Positions 1 to 8,228 of a stretch of 48,265 bases of DNA are shown piece by piece. The translations under genes and the position numbers were made by a program. The DNA comes from Chthoniobacterales bacterium. GTDB taxonomy: Bacteria > Verrucomicrobiota > Verrucomicrobiia > Chthoniobacterales > JACTMZ01. How positions within the stretch are numbered: the stretch's first letter is position 1; each line of letters opens with the position of its first letter. The stretch is from NCBI GenBank assembly GCA_014879535.1, contig JACSRX010000034.1, positions 1-48,265 of the forward strand, given 5' to 3'. The notes under the pieces are model-generated. The model was not told the DNA's origin. It saw nothing but the letters and a program-made list of their open reading frames with translations, and ran no database searches.

Positions 1-508
1 GGAGGGGGCGGGCGAGGAGGATGCCGGTGCGGTCGAGCGGGGTGCGGGCGCGGGGTCCGGAGAGCCCGCGGGAACCGCCGCCCCGTGCGAGATGGAAGAG
101 GACTGTCTCGGCGACGTCGCCGGCATGGTGTCCGAGGAAGATGGTGGTCGCACGGTGACGGCGCGCGAGCCGGGCGAGGAAGGCGCGGCGGAGGTGGCGG
201 GCGGCTTCTTCGAGGGATTGCCTGTTCTTGGCGGCGGCGGCGCGGGTGTTTCCGCGGGCGGTGGCGAAGGGGAGCCCAAAACTCGCGGCGAGGTCGCGCA
301 CGAACCGGGCGTCCGCATCGGCGGGGGCGCCGCGGAGGCCGTGGTGGAGGTGGGCGACGACGAGGCGGCGGAAGCCGACGCGGTGCAGGAGGTGGAGGAG
401 GACGACGGAGTCGATGCCGCCGGAGACGGCGACGATGGCGGGGGCGGCGGGATCAAGGTCCGCGACGGCGGGAAGGAATCGCGGCAGCAGGTCGCCGTCC
501 TTTTTCAT
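1..508 (-). CDS. tilS: tRNA(Ile)-lysidine synthase, N-terminal part (cut by window edge)
   Basis: Predicted to attach lysidine to C34 of the AUA-reading tRNA-Ile, using ATP. The 169 visible residues hold the N-terminal PP-loop ATPase: the SGGIDS loop at residues 29-34, a HLHHGLRG segment at 53-60 and the third family motif at 126-135. In that motif the usual H-x-x-D-D-Q-x-E-T reads HHAGDVAET, so the first Asp is Gly130 and the Gln is Val132. The ATG at 508-506 lies 5 bp after the serS stop, so the two genes probably form one leftward transcript. The C-terminal tRNA-binding part is outside the window. The family call is firm; whether the altered motif affects activity is unknown. Confidence 0.85.
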   Translation of the reverse strand, partial: MKKDGDLLPRFLPAVADLDPAAPAIVAVSGGIDSVVLLHLLHRVGFRRLVVAHLHHGLRGAPADADARFVRDLAASFGLPFATARGNTRAAAAKNRQSLEEAARHLRRAFLARLARRHRATTIFLGHHAGDVAETVLFHLARGGGSRGLSGPRARTPLDRTGILLARPL

Positions 509-513
509 CGGCG

Positions 514-1788
514 TCAGGCCGGACCGAGCCGCGCCGCCCCGAAGTAGGGGTGCAGGATTTCCGGCAGATGCACGGAGCCGTCGGGTTGCTGTCCGTTTTC
601 CAGCAGCGCGACGTAGAGGCGCGCCAAGGCGGTGCCCGATCCGTTGAGCGTGTGGCAGAGGTGGTTTTTTCCGTCAGTGCCCTTGTAACGCAGGGCCATG
701 CGCCGGGCTTGGAAGTCGCCGAAATTCGAGCAGCTTGAGACTTCGAGCCATCCATTCTGGCCCGGGGCCCAGACCTCGATGTCGTAGGTGCGGCACGCCC
801 CGAAGCCGAGGTCGCCTGCGCACAGTTCGATCACGCGGTAGGGAAGGCCGAGGAGCTGGAGCACGCGTTCGGCGTCGGCGGTGAGGGACTCAAGCTCGGC
901 GGCGGAGTTCCCGGGCGCGGTGATTTTGACCAATTCGACCTTGTCGAACTGGTGCATGCGGATGAGCCCCTTGGTCTCGCGTCCGGTCGAGCCGGCCTCC
1001 CGGCGGAAGCACGGGGTGTAGGCGGCGTAGCGCAGCGGGAGCGAAGCCTCCGGGAGAATCTCGTCGCGGTGGAAATTGGTGACCGGAACCTCGGCCGTGG
1101 GGATGAGGAACAGGTCGCTGTGGCTGATGCCGAAAAGGTCCTCCTCGAACTTGGGGAGCTGGCCGGTGCCGGTCATGGTCGCGCGGTTGACGAGGAACGG
1201 CGGGCTCATCTCGGTGTAACCGTGGTCGCGGGTGTGGAGGTCGAGCAGGAACTGGATGAGCACGCGTTCGAGCCGCGCGCCGGAGCCGGTGTAGCACATG
1301 AAGCCGCTGCCGCTGATCTTGGCGGCGCGCTCGGGATCGAACAGTCCGAGCCGCGCGCCGATGGTCATGTGGTCCTGCGGGTCCTTGATTTCCGGCGGTG
1401 TGCCCCAGGTGCGCAGCACGGGGTTGGCCGACGCGTCGGCCCCGGGGGGGATTTCCTCGTGGGGGAGGTTGGGAAGCGAAAGAAGCAGGTCGCGCTGGCG
1501 CGTTTCCGCGACGACGGAGGCCTGTTGGAGGGATTCCATCTCGGCGCCGATTTTTTTCGATTCCTCCTCGAGCGCGGAGCTGTCCTGCTTCTGTGCGCGG
1601 AGGGCGCCGATTTCCTTGCTCAGGCGCTTGCGTTCGGCCTGGAGGTGCTGCCAACGGGTCTCGTTGGCACGGCGTTCGGTGTCCGCGGCCAGAACGTCGT
1701 CCACCACGGAGGCCAGACCGTCCCCGCGCAGGGCGAGGCGGGACTTCACGGTGTCCGGGGTGTCGCGGATGTGTCGGATGTCGAGCAT
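514..1788 (-). CDS. serS: Serine--tRNA ligase
   Basis: Cytoplasmic class II aminoacyl-tRNA synthetase charging tRNA-Ser (and tRNA-Sec if present). The 424 residues match the normal family length. The N-terminal coiled-coil tRNA arm covers about residues 30-100 and is rich in charged heptads. Class II motif 1 lies near 190-200, motif 2 (FRREAG...GLIRMHQF) at 261-281, and motif 3 ([17 protein letters not shown]) at 382-398. The TAEVP serine-binding segment is at 231-235. The ATG start gives the canonical MLDIRHIR beginning. It sits upstream of tilS on the same strand with a 5-bp gap. Both genes act on tRNA function, which supports co-transcription. No anomaly seen. Confidence 0.97.
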   Translation of the reverse strand: MLDIRHIRDTPDTVKSRLALRGDGLASVVDDVLAADTERRANETRWQHLQAERKRLSKEIGALRAQKQDSSALEEESKKIGAEMESLQQASVVAETRQRDLLLSLPNLPHEEIPPGADASANPVLRTWGTPPEIKDPQDHMTIGARLGLFDPERAAKISGSGFMCYTGSGARLERVLIQFLLDLHTRDHGYTEMSPPFLVNRATMTGTGQLPKFEEDLFGISHSDLFLIPTAEVPVTNFHRDEILPEASLPLRYAAYTPCFRREAGSTGRETKGLIRMHQFDKVELVKITAPGNSAAELESLTADAERVLQLLGLPYRVIELCAGDLGFGACRTYDIEVWAPGQNGWLEVSSCSNFGDFQARRMALRYKGTDGKNHLCHTLNGSGTALARLYVALLENGQQPDGSVHLPEILHPYFGAARLGPA

Positions 1789-1839
1789 GTGCCGGGGAGC
1801 GTAGCGTGGGGGCGCCCCAGCGCCAAGCGGCGGAATCTG

Positions 1840-1867
1840 TTGTGCCGGTCGGGGGCGAACTTATAAT
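1840..1867 (+). promoter_or_regulatory. Candidate sigma-70 promoter of cbpA
   Basis: A perfect TATAAT at 1862-1867 is preceded by TTGTGC at 1840-1845 with a 16-bp spacer, in otherwise very GC-rich DNA. A GGAAAA stretch at 1871-1876 lies about 8 nt before the GTG start of cbpA and can serve as ribosome binding site, giving a very short leader. Seen directly; use as a promoter is inferred. Confidence 0.5.
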
Positions 1868-1884
1868 GGCGGAAAATCTGCACG

Positions 1885-2829
1885 GTGGAATTTCGCGACT
1901 ATTACAAGACCCTCGGTGTGGCCAAGACGGCCACGGCTGACGAGATCAAGAAGGCCTTCCGCAAGCTGGCCCGGCAGCATCACCCCGATCTGGCGCAGGA
2001 CAAGAAGACGGCGGAGGAAAAATTCAAGGAGATCAACGAGGCTTACGAGGTCTTGAGCGATGCGGAGAAGCGCAAGAAATACGACGAGCTTGGGCCGAAC
2101 TGGCAGCAGGCCGGCGCGGGCGGCGGGTTCCGTCCGCCCCCGGGCTGGCAGGGAGGCCAGGGCGGCTTCGGCGGTGGCGGCGGCTTCGACGAGGAGTTCC
2201 AATTCGGCGGCACGGGATTCAGCGACTTTTTCGAGGCGTTTTTCGGCCGCGCGGCGCGCGGGGGACGGCGCGGGAGCGCCTTCTACGGCGAGGACATGCC
2301 GTTGCGCGGTCAGGATGCGGAGGCGGACATCATGGTGACGCTGGAGGAGGCCTTGCATGGGTCCACGCGCCAGATTTCCTTCACCCGCGGGCGGTCCGGC
2401 AAGGTCGAGACTTACACGGTGAAGATCCCGAAAGGCGTGCGCGAAGGCCAGCGCATCCGTCTTGCGGGGATCGGCGGCGAGGGGCGCGGAGGGGGGGACG
2501 CGGGCGATCTTTACCTGCGGGTGAGGTTCGAGCGGCATCCGGAGTTCACCGTCGAGGGCGCGGACGTGATCCATGAGGTCGAGCTGCCTGCGACGCAGGC
2601 GGTGCTGGGCGGGGACGTGACGATTCCGACCCTTGACGGGCGCGCGAAGCTGAAGATCCCCCAAGGCACGCAGAACGGCCGCAAGTTCCGCCTGCCCGGC
2701 AAAGGCATGCCGCAACGCGGGGGAAGCCGAGGGGATTTCTACGCGGTGATCGATGTCCAGTTGCCGACTTCGCTGACCCCGGCGCAGCGTGAGGCATGGG
2801 AAGCGGTCGCGCGGGTCGGCGCGGGGTGA
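1885..2829 (+). CDS. cbpA: DnaJ-family co-chaperone, CbpA type
   Basis: Type B Hsp40 co-chaperone predicted to deliver clients to DnaK and stimulate its ATPase. The 314 residues begin with a J domain (about 5-70) carrying HPD at 33-35. A Gly/Phe-rich linker (about 75-110) and two beta-sandwich client-binding domains (about 140-305) follow. The zinc-finger domain of true DnaJ is missing, which makes this CbpA-like. Start is GTG at 1885, giving MEFRDYYKTLGV, the usual family N-terminus; the ATG at 1866 is out of frame. A GGAAAA ribosome binding site and a TATAAT box lie just upstream. The next gene begins 7 bp after its stop, so they may be co-transcribed. Confidence 0.93.
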   Translation: MEFRDYYKTLGVAKTATADEIKKAFRKLARQHHPDLAQDKKTAEEKFKEINEAYEVLSDAEKRKKYDELGPNWQQAGAGGGFRPPPGWQGGQGGFGGGGGFDEEFQFGGTGFSDFFEAFFGRAARGGRRGSAFYGEDMPLRGQDAEADIMVTLEEALHGSTRQISFTRGRSGKVETYTVKIPKGVREGQRIRLAGIGGEGRGGGDAGDLYLRVRFERHPEFTVEGADVIHEVELPATQAVLGGDVTIPTLDGRAKLKIPQGTQNGRKFRLPGKGMPQRGGSRGDFYAVIDVQLPTSLTPAQREAWEAVARVGAG

Positions 2830-2835
2830 CACATC

Positions 2836-3855
2836 ATGGCTGAAACGACGGACATTGCAGGATTGCGTGCGGCCGGTCGCGACGGATGGGTGAAGGCGGC
2901 GGTTCCGGTGCTGGTGGACGCGGTTCTTGAAAAAAGCTCGCGGGACGGCAGGAGCTATCTCGAGGTGCAGCTTTGCGACGCGCGCGACCGGCTTGTCCTG
3001 AGGGTGTGGCCCGATGCGGCACTGTTCGATGCGGCGGCCTCGCTGGCTTCGGGGGCCTGCCTGCAATTGGAGGGGGAGTTCCACGTCCACCCGACCTTCG
3101 GGCTCGAGGCACGGGGGTGGAAATTCCGGGCGCTGGAAGGCGGGGAGAAAGAGGAGTTTTTGGCGGGTCCCGCCGACCTTCGGGCGCGGCAGCAGGAGGA
3201 TTATGCCCTCATTGAGGCGGCGGTGGCCGGGCTGAAGGATCCGCGCCTGCAGGCCTTGGGTGCCGCCTTTCTCGAAAAATGGGGGACGCGTTTCCGCCGG
3301 ACGGCGGCGGCGAGGTTTTTCCACCATGCCCGGCGCGGCGGGTTGGTCGAACACGTGGCACAAATGATGCGGTATGCCGGGGCCGTGTGCAGTGCGAATC
3401 CGAAGCTCAACCGCGACCTGCTCGTGTCGGGTGTGCTTTTCCACGATTGCGGAAAGCTCTGGGAAAATTCGGTGGAGGAGGGCGGTTTCAACATGCCCTT
3501 TGACGAGCGGGGCGAGCTGCTCGGCCACATCAACATCGGCATCGAACTGGTCAACTCGCTGTGGAAGACGCTGCCGCTCGAGGGCTGGGAGGATTTGACC
3601 CCGAAAAGCGAGGACGTGCGGCTGCATTTGCTGCACCTTGTGGCATCGCACCACGGCGAACTGCAGTTCGGATCGCCGATCCCGCCGAAAACTCCCGAGG
3701 CGATCGCTTTGCACTACATCGACAATCTCGACGCCAAGCTCGAGATGCTTGCGCGCGGATACGAGGGCGGGGCGTCCGTGGGGGAACGGATCTACGACAA
3801 GGTCAAGCCGCTCAATGTGCGGCCGGTCGAGCCGCTCCCCGCGCACGAGGCATGA
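2836..3855 (+). CDS. YhaM-type 3'-5' exoribonuclease / HD-domain protein with OB fold
   Basis: Resembles the YhaM family: an N-terminal OB-fold nucleic-acid-binding domain (about residues 15-105) followed by an HD metal-dependent phosphohydrolase domain (about 150-310). Visible metal ligands are H173 in GLVEHV, H203-D204 in LFHDCGK, H231 in GHINIG, the pair H272-H273 in ASHHGEL, and D296/D299 in YIDNLDAK. The 339-residue length fits YhaM-like enzymes, which trim RNA or single-stranded DNA from the 3' end. It overlaps the next gene by 4 bp (ATGA), showing translational coupling with a secreted protein of unrelated type. The exact substrate cannot be told from sequence. Confidence 0.82.
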   Translation: MAETTDIAGLRAAGRDGWVKAAVPVLVDAVLEKSSRDGRSYLEVQLCDARDRLVLRVWPDAALFDAAASLASGACLQLEGEFHVHPTFGLEARGWKFRALEGGEKEEFLAGPADLRARQQEDYALIEAAVAGLKDPRLQALGAAFLEKWGTRFRRTAAARFFHHARRGGLVEHVAQMMRYAGAVCSANPKLNRDLLVSGVLFHDCGKLWENSVEEGGFNMPFDERGELLGHINIGIELVNSLWKTLPLEGWEDLTPKSEDVRLHLLHLVASHHGELQFGSPIPPKTPEAIALHYIDNLDAKLEMLARGYEGGASVGERIYDKVKPLNVRPVEPLPAHEA

Positions 3856-5123
3856 AGATTCCGGCAGTTCTGATGTTTGTGCTGACCGGAGTCTGGTCCG
3901 CTGCGGCATCAACGCCGGAGCCGGCCGCGACACCGGAGCAAATCAACGGACTCGCCGGAGTGCCGCTTTTTTCCGGGGAGCACATGATCTGGGAGGAGGA
4001 CGCCGATGCCGTGGCCAAGCGCCTGAGGCTTCCGCGGGAATCGCTCACGACCAACGATGCCAGTTACCGGATTTATCCTCCGGAGGATGCAACAATCTTC
4101 GGACGCCGCGCCTATTCCGTGGCGATGAGCGCGCGGGGTGGCAAACCGACGGCCTTGAGTGTCATTTTCGCCAACAAAGGCGATTCGGTGGGGCAATTCG
4201 CTCCGTCCGCCCCGGGAAGGCTGCCGCCGCGGGTTCCTTCTTCCGTGCTGCGCGATTACAGGAAGGCGATCAGCGAGGATGAAAAGGCCATCACGGAGGC
4301 CCTGACTTCCCTCATCGGCGCACCCCGTGCCCAGAAGCTCAGCCAGGGTTCCAAGCTGCAGGAGAAGGCCTTGCGCTGGGATTGGAACGGTCATGCCATC
4401 CTTCTGGTGTCCGTGCGCGACGAGTATGCCGCGGTGCGCATCGTCCCGACCACCGAACTCGATGCGCCCGAGGGCGTGGAGCGAATCAAGGATCGTGATC
4501 TGAAGGGGCAGTTGGCGGAGCGCGTCGAGAGGCGTCCCAACGGGGATGTGATTCTGCGTGACCTTCCGATGGTGGACCAAGGACCCAAGGGATTCAGCGT
4601 GCCGGCGACGATGGAGAGGATGCTCCGCTACCTCGGAATCCCGGCAGACATGTATATGCTCGCAATGGCTGCCAACACGCAACCGGGGGGAGGCACCACG
4701 ATCCGCGATGTCTTGTGGGCGGTGTCCGATCCCGTCCGCAGGGCCGGACGCAAGGTTGTCCCGGAGACCGGACGGCCGGACATCAATCGCGTGGCGAAAT
4801 GGATCGAGTCCGGCTTGCCGATCCTCTGGGCCATCGCGACATCCGATGCGGTGGACAGCCGCATCAATGAGCACGCTGCAGCACGCACGAAGGTTGCGGA
4901 TTGGGAGGAGTGGTCGGCATCGCTGAAGCCAGCCCGGCAGAATGCGCGCAAGCTCGCGAGGGCGGGGGATCAGGGGCACGTCTGCCTGATCATCGGGTTC
5001 AACCGGGAGACGGGCGAGCTGGCTTTGTCCGACTCGTGGGGCCCCGGCTCGGCCGAGCGCTGGATCACCATCGAGGAGGCGGCCGCCATTTCGCAGGGAG
5101 CGATGGCCGTGGTGTCATGGTGA
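3852..5123 (+). CDS. Secreted C39-like peptidase-fold protein with Cys-to-Ser site
   Basis: A 423-residue exported protein. Residues 1-20 form a signal peptide ending near SAAAS. The C-terminal part (about 238-423) has the papain-like C39_2 layout: LPMVDQGPKGF, then the position normally held by the catalytic Cys, then VPATMERMLRYLGI; a His in GDQGHV (H376); and Asp394 in LSDSWG. The catalytic Cys position is Ser249 (codon AGC). The rest of the triad is kept, so it may be an inactive peptidase fold or use serine. Residues 20-235 match nothing I recognise. It overlaps the yhaM-like gene by 4 bp and the DUF362 gene by 7 bp, so the four genes appear to be one translationally coupled operon. Substrate unknown. 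Confidence 0.7.
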   Translation: MKIPAVLMFVLTGVWSAAASTPEPAATPEQINGLAGVPLFSGEHMIWEEDADAVAKRLRLPRESLTTNDASYRIYPPEDATIFGRRAYSVAMSARGGKPTALSVIFANKGDSVGQFAPSAPGRLPPRVPSSVLRDYRKAISEDEKAITEALTSLIGAPRAQKLSQGSKLQEKALRWDWNGHAILLVSVRDEYAAVRIVPTTELDAPEGVERIKDRDLKGQLAERVERRPNGDVILRDLPMVDQGPKGFSVPATMERMLRYLGIPADMYMLAMAANTQPGGGTTIRDVLWAVSDPVRRAGRKVVPETGRPDINRVAKWIESGLPILWAIATSDAVDSRINEHAAARTKVADWEEWSASLKPARQNARKLARAGDQGHVCLIIGFNRETGELALSDSWGPGSAERWITIEEAAAISQGAMAVVSW

Positions 5124-6229
5124 AGTCCTGTCTCTGTGGGTTGGCTGTGATTCTGGCGGCTGTGTCGCCGTTGGCTGCACAGGATGCGGAGCCTGCTCCG
5201 GCTGAAACTCCCGTGATTTCACCTCCCCTGATGCCACTTTCACAGCCTGCGGTCGAACCCCAATCGCGCGTCTTCTTCGCGCTCAACCCCGCTGTCGTCC
5301 AGAGCCACGGTGTCCGGTCCGCCATGGTGAAGCGGATGGTGGACTCGCTTGTCATGGCGGTGTCCGGACAGAGGGAAGTTGCCTCTGCATGGAAGACTTT
5401 TGTGCGTCCGCAGGATCGCGTCGGGATCAAGGTCTCGACGTCGGGTGCACCGGTTTCCAGCACCCACGCGGCGGTGGTGGAGGCCGTCGCGGATGGTCTT
5501 GTTGCGGCCGGGGTGGCACCCGGGCGCATCGTGATCTGGGACCGGCTCGAACGTGATGTCCGTTTGGCCGGCTACGAGGATTTGGCACGGCGATTCCGTG
5601 TCGTTTCCACCGAGAAAGCCGGCGGCTACTCGGAAAAGGATGTCGCGACGGCGGCGGTGATGGGAAAGCTGATCGCGGGCGACCGCAGTTTCGACCCGAA
5701 ACCCGGGGAGCAGATGAGCAGCAAGAGCCATCTTTCGGCCGTTCTGGTCAACGACGTGGACAAGGTCGTCCATGTGCCGTCATTGACGGACAGCGTTTTC
5801 TCCGGACTGCATGGCGCGCTGGCGGGGATGGTGATCGATAATTTGGACAACTGGAGGCGGTTGGCCCGTCCGCCGCACTTCGGGGATCCGTTTCTTCCGG
5901 AACTGTATTCCGATCCGCGGATCGGCGGAAAAGTCGTGCTGACGATCCTCGATGCCCTGCGTCCGCAATATGCCGGGGGTCCGTTTCCCGGCGCCCAATA
6001 TCAGGTGAACTACGGGGCGATCTTCGCCTCGCGAGACCCCGTGGCGCTGGATGCCACCGCGCTGCGGCTTCTCGACGATTTTCGCAAGGAGGCGCGCATG
6101 CCGCTCATGGCCGGCCGTGTCGGATGGCCGGAGTCGGCCGAGGTCCTCGGGCTCGGGTTCGCCTCGGAGAAGCACATCGAGCTTTTGCGCACCGGCCTCG
6201 AGAGCGAGGTGCGATTGAACGAGCCATGA
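5117..6229 (+). CDS. Secreted DUF362-domain protein
   Basis: Encodes 370 residues with a signal peptide (MVKSCLCGLAVILAAVSPLAAQ) and a proline-rich stretch before a DUF362-like domain. Typical features are VGIKVSTSG, the STHAAVVEAVADGLVAAGV helix, IVIWDR, a KVVHVPSLTDS segment, and FASRDPVALDATALRLLDD near the end. DUF362 proteins often come with iron-sulfur motifs; no CxxCxxC cluster motif is present here. The function of the family is not established. The start ATG at 5117 overlaps the stop of the C39-like gene, and its own stop overlaps the start of the squalene-synthase-like gene. The coupling suggests a shared process, perhaps at the cell envelope. Confidence 0.72.
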   Translation: MVKSCLCGLAVILAAVSPLAAQDAEPAPAETPVISPPLMPLSQPAVEPQSRVFFALNPAVVQSHGVRSAMVKRMVDSLVMAVSGQREVASAWKTFVRPQDRVGIKVSTSGAPVSSTHAAVVEAVADGLVAAGVAPGRIVIWDRLERDVRLAGYEDLARRFRVVSTEKAGGYSEKDVATAAVMGKLIAGDRSFDPKPGEQMSSKSHLSAVLVNDVDKVVHVPSLTDSVFSGLHGALAGMVIDNLDNWRRLARPPHFGDPFLPELYSDPRIGGKVVLTILDALRPQYAGGPFPGAQYQVNYGAIFASRDPVALDATALRLLDDFRKEARMPLMAGRVGWPESAEVLGLGFASEKHIELLRTGLESEVRLNEP

Positions 6230-7128
6230 CCGAAAACGAATTGCTGCGGTGTGTCTCGCGGTCGTTTTACCTGACCATCCGGCTGCTCCCGGGGGGCATG
6301 CGGGATGATGTGTCCCTGGCCTATCTGCTGGCGCGCGCCGCCGACACGGTGGCCGATTCCCCTGGGGGCGAACCGCAGAAGTGTCTTGGGGTGCTGAAGG
6401 CGGCCCGCGCCTCGCTCGGCCGTCCGGAGATCGCGGGCTATCGCGCGCAGGAATGGGCGGAACTCCAAAGGGATCGTGCCGACCGCGGATTGCTGGAAGC
6501 ATGGCCGGATCTCTGGCGCCGGATGGCAGCGCGCACCGGGCAGGACCCGGACCGCCTGCAGGTCGTGCTGGGGCACATTCTTGACGGGCAAATTTTCGAT
6601 CTGGAAAGGTTCGACGGGGACAGGCCGCCGCTCACGTCGGACGAACTTGAACGCTATATTTACCTCGTCGCCGGCAGCGTGGGGGAGTTTTGGACGGATC
6701 TCGGGTTTGCGCGCTTGGGGAACTTTTCCCCGGAGGCCCCGGAGACCATGCGTTCCATGGGGAGGCACTACGGGCAGGGCCTGCAACTCGTGAATATCCT
6801 GCGCGATCGCCGGATGGATGCCGCCATGGGACGCGTCTATGTCGATGCCGCCGATGTCGCGCATTGGAGCGGGCGTGCCCGGGCATGTTTGGAGGAGGGG
6901 GCGCGCTATTGCTCCGCCCTGGCCTCCGGGCGCGTGCGCTATGCGTGCCTGTTGCCCGCATTGCTCGGTTGGCGCACGCTGGCGTTGGTGGAGTCGCATC
7001 CTGCGGAGCTTCTCGCGCCGGCCAAGGTGCCGCGGGTCGAGGTGCGCCGTTGGATGTGGCGTGCGCTCGCTGCCTGGTGGTCGCCGGGAGCTGTCGCGCG
7101 GCTGGCCCGTGAGGCGTCGGGATTGTGA
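6226..7128 (+). CDS. Squalene/phytoene synthase family protein
   Basis: Predicted all-alpha trans-isoprenyl diphosphate synthase of the head-to-head condensing type (squalene, phytoene, or HpnC/HpnD-like). The 300 residues contain the first Asp-rich motif DTVAD at 40-44, the YIYLVAGSVGEFW segment at 145-156, and the second motif NILRDRRMD at 190-198. GRVYVD follows at 202-207. Both metal-binding motifs keep their Asp pairs, so it is probably active; the product cannot be read from sequence. No other hopanoid or carotenoid gene lies beside it in this window. Start ATG overlaps the DUF362 stop by 4 bp. Its stop codon lies within the Pho-box-like repeat that precedes pstS. Confidence 0.85.
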   Translation: MTENELLRCVSRSFYLTIRLLPGGMRDDVSLAYLLARAADTVADSPGGEPQKCLGVLKAARASLGRPEIAGYRAQEWAELQRDRADRGLLEAWPDLWRRMAARTGQDPDRLQVVLGHILDGQIFDLERFDGDRPPLTSDELERYIYLVAGSVGEFWTDLGFARLGNFSPEAPETMRSMGRHYGQGLQLVNILRDRRMDAAMGRVYVDAADVAHWSGRARACLEEGARYCSALASGRVRYACLLPALLGWRTLALVESHPAELLAPAKVPRVEVRRWMWRALAAWWSPGAVARLAREASGL

Positions 7129-7140
7129 CGAACTTGTGAC
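7123..7140 (+). promoter_or_regulatory. Pho-box-like direct repeat upstream of pstS
   Basis: Two exact copies of TTGTGAC begin at 7123 and 7134, an 11-bp period, which is the repeat spacing of PhoB/PhoP binding sites. They lie 68 bp before the pstS start and overlap the stop codon of the preceding gene. Repeat and spacing are seen directly; regulation by a PhoB-type regulator is inferred from the downstream pst operon. Confidence 0.5.
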
Positions 7141-7207
7141 ATGACAGGGGGGCGGTCTGGCTTTTCCTGCGGAGGTGCCGCGGTCACACTTCAGGGGCGT
7201 TGCAACC

Positions 7208-8212
7208 ATGAAATCCATTCCTTTCCTCCAAGCAGCGGGTGCCTTCCTGCTGACCGTGGTATCCGCGAATGCCCAGCAACTGGCCGGGGCGGGCGCGACC
7301 TTTCCCGCACCGATCTACCAGCGGTGGGGTGCCGATTACAACGCGAAGGTCCCCGGCGTGCGCGTGAATTACCAGTCGGTGGGCAGCGGGGCCGGGGTGA
7401 AGAACTTCACGCAGGGCGTGGTGGATTTCGGCGCGAGCGACGCCGCCATGACCGATGCCGAGATCGCACGCGTGCCGCGCGGGGTCGTGATGATTCCCGC
7501 CACGGCCGGCAGCGTGGTGGTGGCCTACAATCTGCCCGGCGTGGACGGCCTCAAGCTGTCGCGTGCCGCGCTGACGGGGATTTTTCTCGGCAAGATCACC
7601 AAGTGGAACGATCCGATCATTGCGGAGGCGAATCCCGGGGTGACGCTGCCCCCGACAGCGATCAACGTGGCTTACCGCTCGGATGGCAGCGGCACGACGT
7701 TCGTTTTCACCCAGCACCTTGCGGCGGTGAGCCCGGAGTTCGATGAGCAGGTGGGCGTGGACAAGGCGGCGGTTTTTCCGGTGGGTGTCGGAGGCAAGGG
7801 GAACGAAGGCGTGACGGCATTGATCAAGCAGGCGCCAGGAACGATCGGCTACATCGAAGCCGGATACGCGGAGGCCAACGGTCTCTCCAGGGCGGCGCTG
7901 GAAAACAAATCGGGGAAGTTCATCGCCCCGACCACGGAGAGCGGTGCGGCGGCGCTGGCTTCGGTCGAGCTGCCCGGGAATCTGCGCGTGTGGCCGGTCG
8001 ATCCCGAGGCTCCGGACGCGTATCCGATCACCACGTTCACATGGTTGCTGCTCTACAAGAAGTATGACGATCCGGCCAAGGGAGAGGCCTTGAAAGAGTT
8101 TGTTCGATACGGCCTCGCCGAGGGACAATCCGTGGCCGCGCCACTCGGGTATATTCCGTTGCCGGCCGAAGTGGCGGCCCGTGCGAGAGCCGCGCTCGAC
8201 ACCATCGAGTAG
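7208..8212 (+). CDS. pstS: Phosphate ABC transporter, periplasmic phosphate-binding protein
   Basis: Periplasmic receptor that hands inorganic phosphate to the PstCA permease. I chose ATG 7208, giving 334 residues with a clear signal peptide (MKSIPFLQAAGAFLLTVVSANA, cut before QQ). An in-frame upstream start would add 11 hydrophilic residues ahead of it. Family signatures are GAGATFPAPIYQRW at the mature N-terminus, NYQSVGSGAG, FGASDAAMTD, ITKWND, AYRSDGSGTTFVF and the YPITTFTWLL strand. First gene of pstSCAB, spaced 16 bp from pstC. Expression is probably phosphate-regulated, given the 11-bp direct repeat upstream. Confidence 0.96.
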   Translation: MKSIPFLQAAGAFLLTVVSANAQQLAGAGATFPAPIYQRWGADYNAKVPGVRVNYQSVGSGAGVKNFTQGVVDFGASDAAMTDAEIARVPRGVVMIPATAGSVVVAYNLPGVDGLKLSRAALTGIFLGKITKWNDPIIAEANPGVTLPPTAINVAYRSDGSGTTFVFTQHLAAVSPEFDEQVGVDKAAVFPVGVGGKGNEGVTALIKQAPGTIGYIEAGYAEANGLSRAALENKSGKFIAPTTESGAAALASVELPGNLRVWPVDPEAPDAYPITTFTWLLLYKKYDDPAKGEALKEFVRYGLAEGQSVAAPLGYIPLPAEVAARARAALDTIE

Positions 8213-8228
8213 AATCGTTTCTCCGCCC

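Noticed and set aside
1861-3933. A 690-codon minus-strand frame across cbpA and the yhaM-like gene
   Set aside because: Two well-recognised genes occupy the plus strand; the minus translation is Arg/Pro/Leu-rich shadow sequence.
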